From: Heracleum sosnowskyi
Lineage: Eukaryota; Streptophyta; Magnoliopsida; Apiales; Apiaceae
DNA length: 64,000 bases
NCBI GenBank assembly: GCA_030848705.1
Contig: CM061238.1
Location: 75,478,685-75,542,684 of the forward strand
Direction: 5' to 3'
Made by a program: the position numbers and the translations under genes
Part shown: positions 63,401 to 64,000 of the stretch, one piece after another
How the letters are laid out: each line of letters begins with the position of its first letter
Position numbering within the stretch: the stretch's first letter is position 1
Notes under the pieces: model-generated
What the model saw: the letters and a program-made list of their open reading frames with translations, nothing else
What the model was told of the DNA's origin: nothing
The model's database searches: none

Positions 63401-64000
63401 ACACTGCAAAGGCATCAACGGTTCAAGCTACTTCAATACCACCATCAACGAATGCCATGGTTCTAGTGTCAACGGAATGGGAGCCACATACCAATTCTTT
63501 CTATCAGGTAGAGCCCCTTCTACATGGAGTCACTCAAGGTCCAAAGAAGGAAAAATGACAAACTTCATGCATTAGGGATGTGGAACAAGCTACACTCCAA
63601 AGAAGCTTATCTCCCAAGTCCCCTGCTAAACCAAAGGGCAAAAATATAGCAAGGATTTTCTATCCTGCACCTTATCCAGATGAGCTCAAGCTTCTTGGTC
63701 TACTTATCACAAAAAGCAAGGAAAGCAATGATTATGAGATAAGGAAGCAAAGGGCAATTGTCTACAGGAATGGACAAGAAATCTGTGTTTGGGCTGGTCA
63801 CCCAAACTTTGCTGAAGCTAAAGCTGAAGAGTCAGAAAGAGCAGCAATGCAAGCCCTTGCTGTTGCTCAGTCTCTTGATGAAGAAGAAATACAGCTAGAA
63901 GAAAAAGCAAGAGAGGAAAGGAGTGCAAAGAAGAGCACAAGGCAACCAAATGCAAGAGCTAGGAGAAACATAGCCTTTGAGAATGATGACTCTCAGAGCA
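60454..64000 (+). pseudogene. Accessory ORF3 of the E-type 3' half, two stops, runs off the window
   Basis: One frame from ATG 60454 to the window end, interrupted by TAA at 62317-62319 and TGA at 63556-63558. The N-terminal domain (MMDFMKNCKLIYAMF; KKNIYYARFLMMLANHV) has the same layout as F ORF3a, where FYPRFLQVILNYL occupies the equivalent place. Then a Lys/Ser-rich linker, SVDDLVVVETLLGLRG, repeated LACSQAKGE-type motifs, an acidic patch (DDEDSFGDN), coiled coil (LSSRVDKVEATLSHM) with DDNKKGEK, and a C-terminal region with RAIVYRNGQEICVWAGHPNF. The last matches D's RQGMAVIIRNGKPIHITISH region. Clusters of TCAACG-type motifs lie at 61975-62060 and 63415-63479. The start may be native because the fusion falls just upstream. 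Confidence 0.72.

Larger units (their letters stand above)
60176..64000 (+). mobile_element. Composite: F-type PBS and gag start fused to E-type 3' half
   Basis: 60176-60445 repeats the first 270 bp of F's internal region (PBS at 60178-60188, gag ATG 60224) with almost no differences. Immediately after GACCCCACAAA the sequence switches to an accessory ORF3 related to that of element D. The ORF contains TCAACG-type motifs of E's LTR. Most simply, F plus a second partial F copy sits inside E, and a deletion has removed the junction with E's RNase H. Alternatively this is a chimeric element with F-type LTRs. Confidence 0.7.

Overview
This is a plant nuclear genome window. It holds four host genes with introns or plant-type architecture, and most of the remaining sequence is retrotransposon. 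The host proteins are clearly those of a flowering plant: an ABORTED MICROSPORES (AMS) bHLH factor, a UBC23/UBE2O-type E2 enzyme, a uclacyanin-like phytocyanin and a DUF1279 protein. The SIRE/Maximus-type Ty1-copia elements with an extra 3' ORF suggest a eudicot, perhaps an asterid; the exact taxon is a guess.

Layout. 1-14.8 kb is transposon debris. It contains a minus-strand SIRE-like gag remnant with its LTR (1-2742), a solo LTR (3222-4265) and a minus-strand copia element with a short LTR (4862-8917). The gag of that copia element is broken by a hAT-like element with a decayed TTF zinc-finger ORF (8918 to about 10165). A 1.34-kb solo LTR with a perfect 5-bp target duplication (10350-11692) and an internally deleted copia element with both LTRs (12563-14756) follow. 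16.3-32.6 kb is the genic island: AMS (+, 8 exons), uclacyanin (-, 2 exons), DUF1279 (+, 1 exon) and UBC23 (-, 7 coding exons). The last intron of UBC23 contains a complete non-autonomous LTR element (23052-26244) with perfect target duplications. 35.9 kb to the end is a nest: a minus-strand SIRE-like element D is interrupted at 40560 by plus-strand element E. E is interrupted inside RNase H at 47397 by plus-strand element F, whose LTRs are nearly identical. After F's 3' LTR a second primer-binding site and gag start appear. These are fused to an accessory ORF whose sequence signature matches E, so E probably resumes near 60446.

Most unusual signal. Each LTR family carries its own scattered cluster of a 10-15 nt motif, usually containing CpG: TCTACGGAT in A and D, TCAACG(A/G)AATG in E, CTATGTCGCATAGTC in F, TCAAGGCCTTGA in the 12.6-kb element, GGTAGTCATNCC in the 10.3-kb solo LTR. 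In D, E and F the family's own LTR motif recurs inside the element: within gag, within the integrase-RT linker, within the 3' accessory ORF, or just upstream of it. At the same place in the homologous accessory ORFs, D carries the D motif and the 61.9-kb copy carries the E motif. This looks like a co-evolving recognition system, conceivably motif-specific anti-silencing or self-recognition involving the large accessory ORF3 proteins. That function is inference; the motif distribution is read directly from the sequence.
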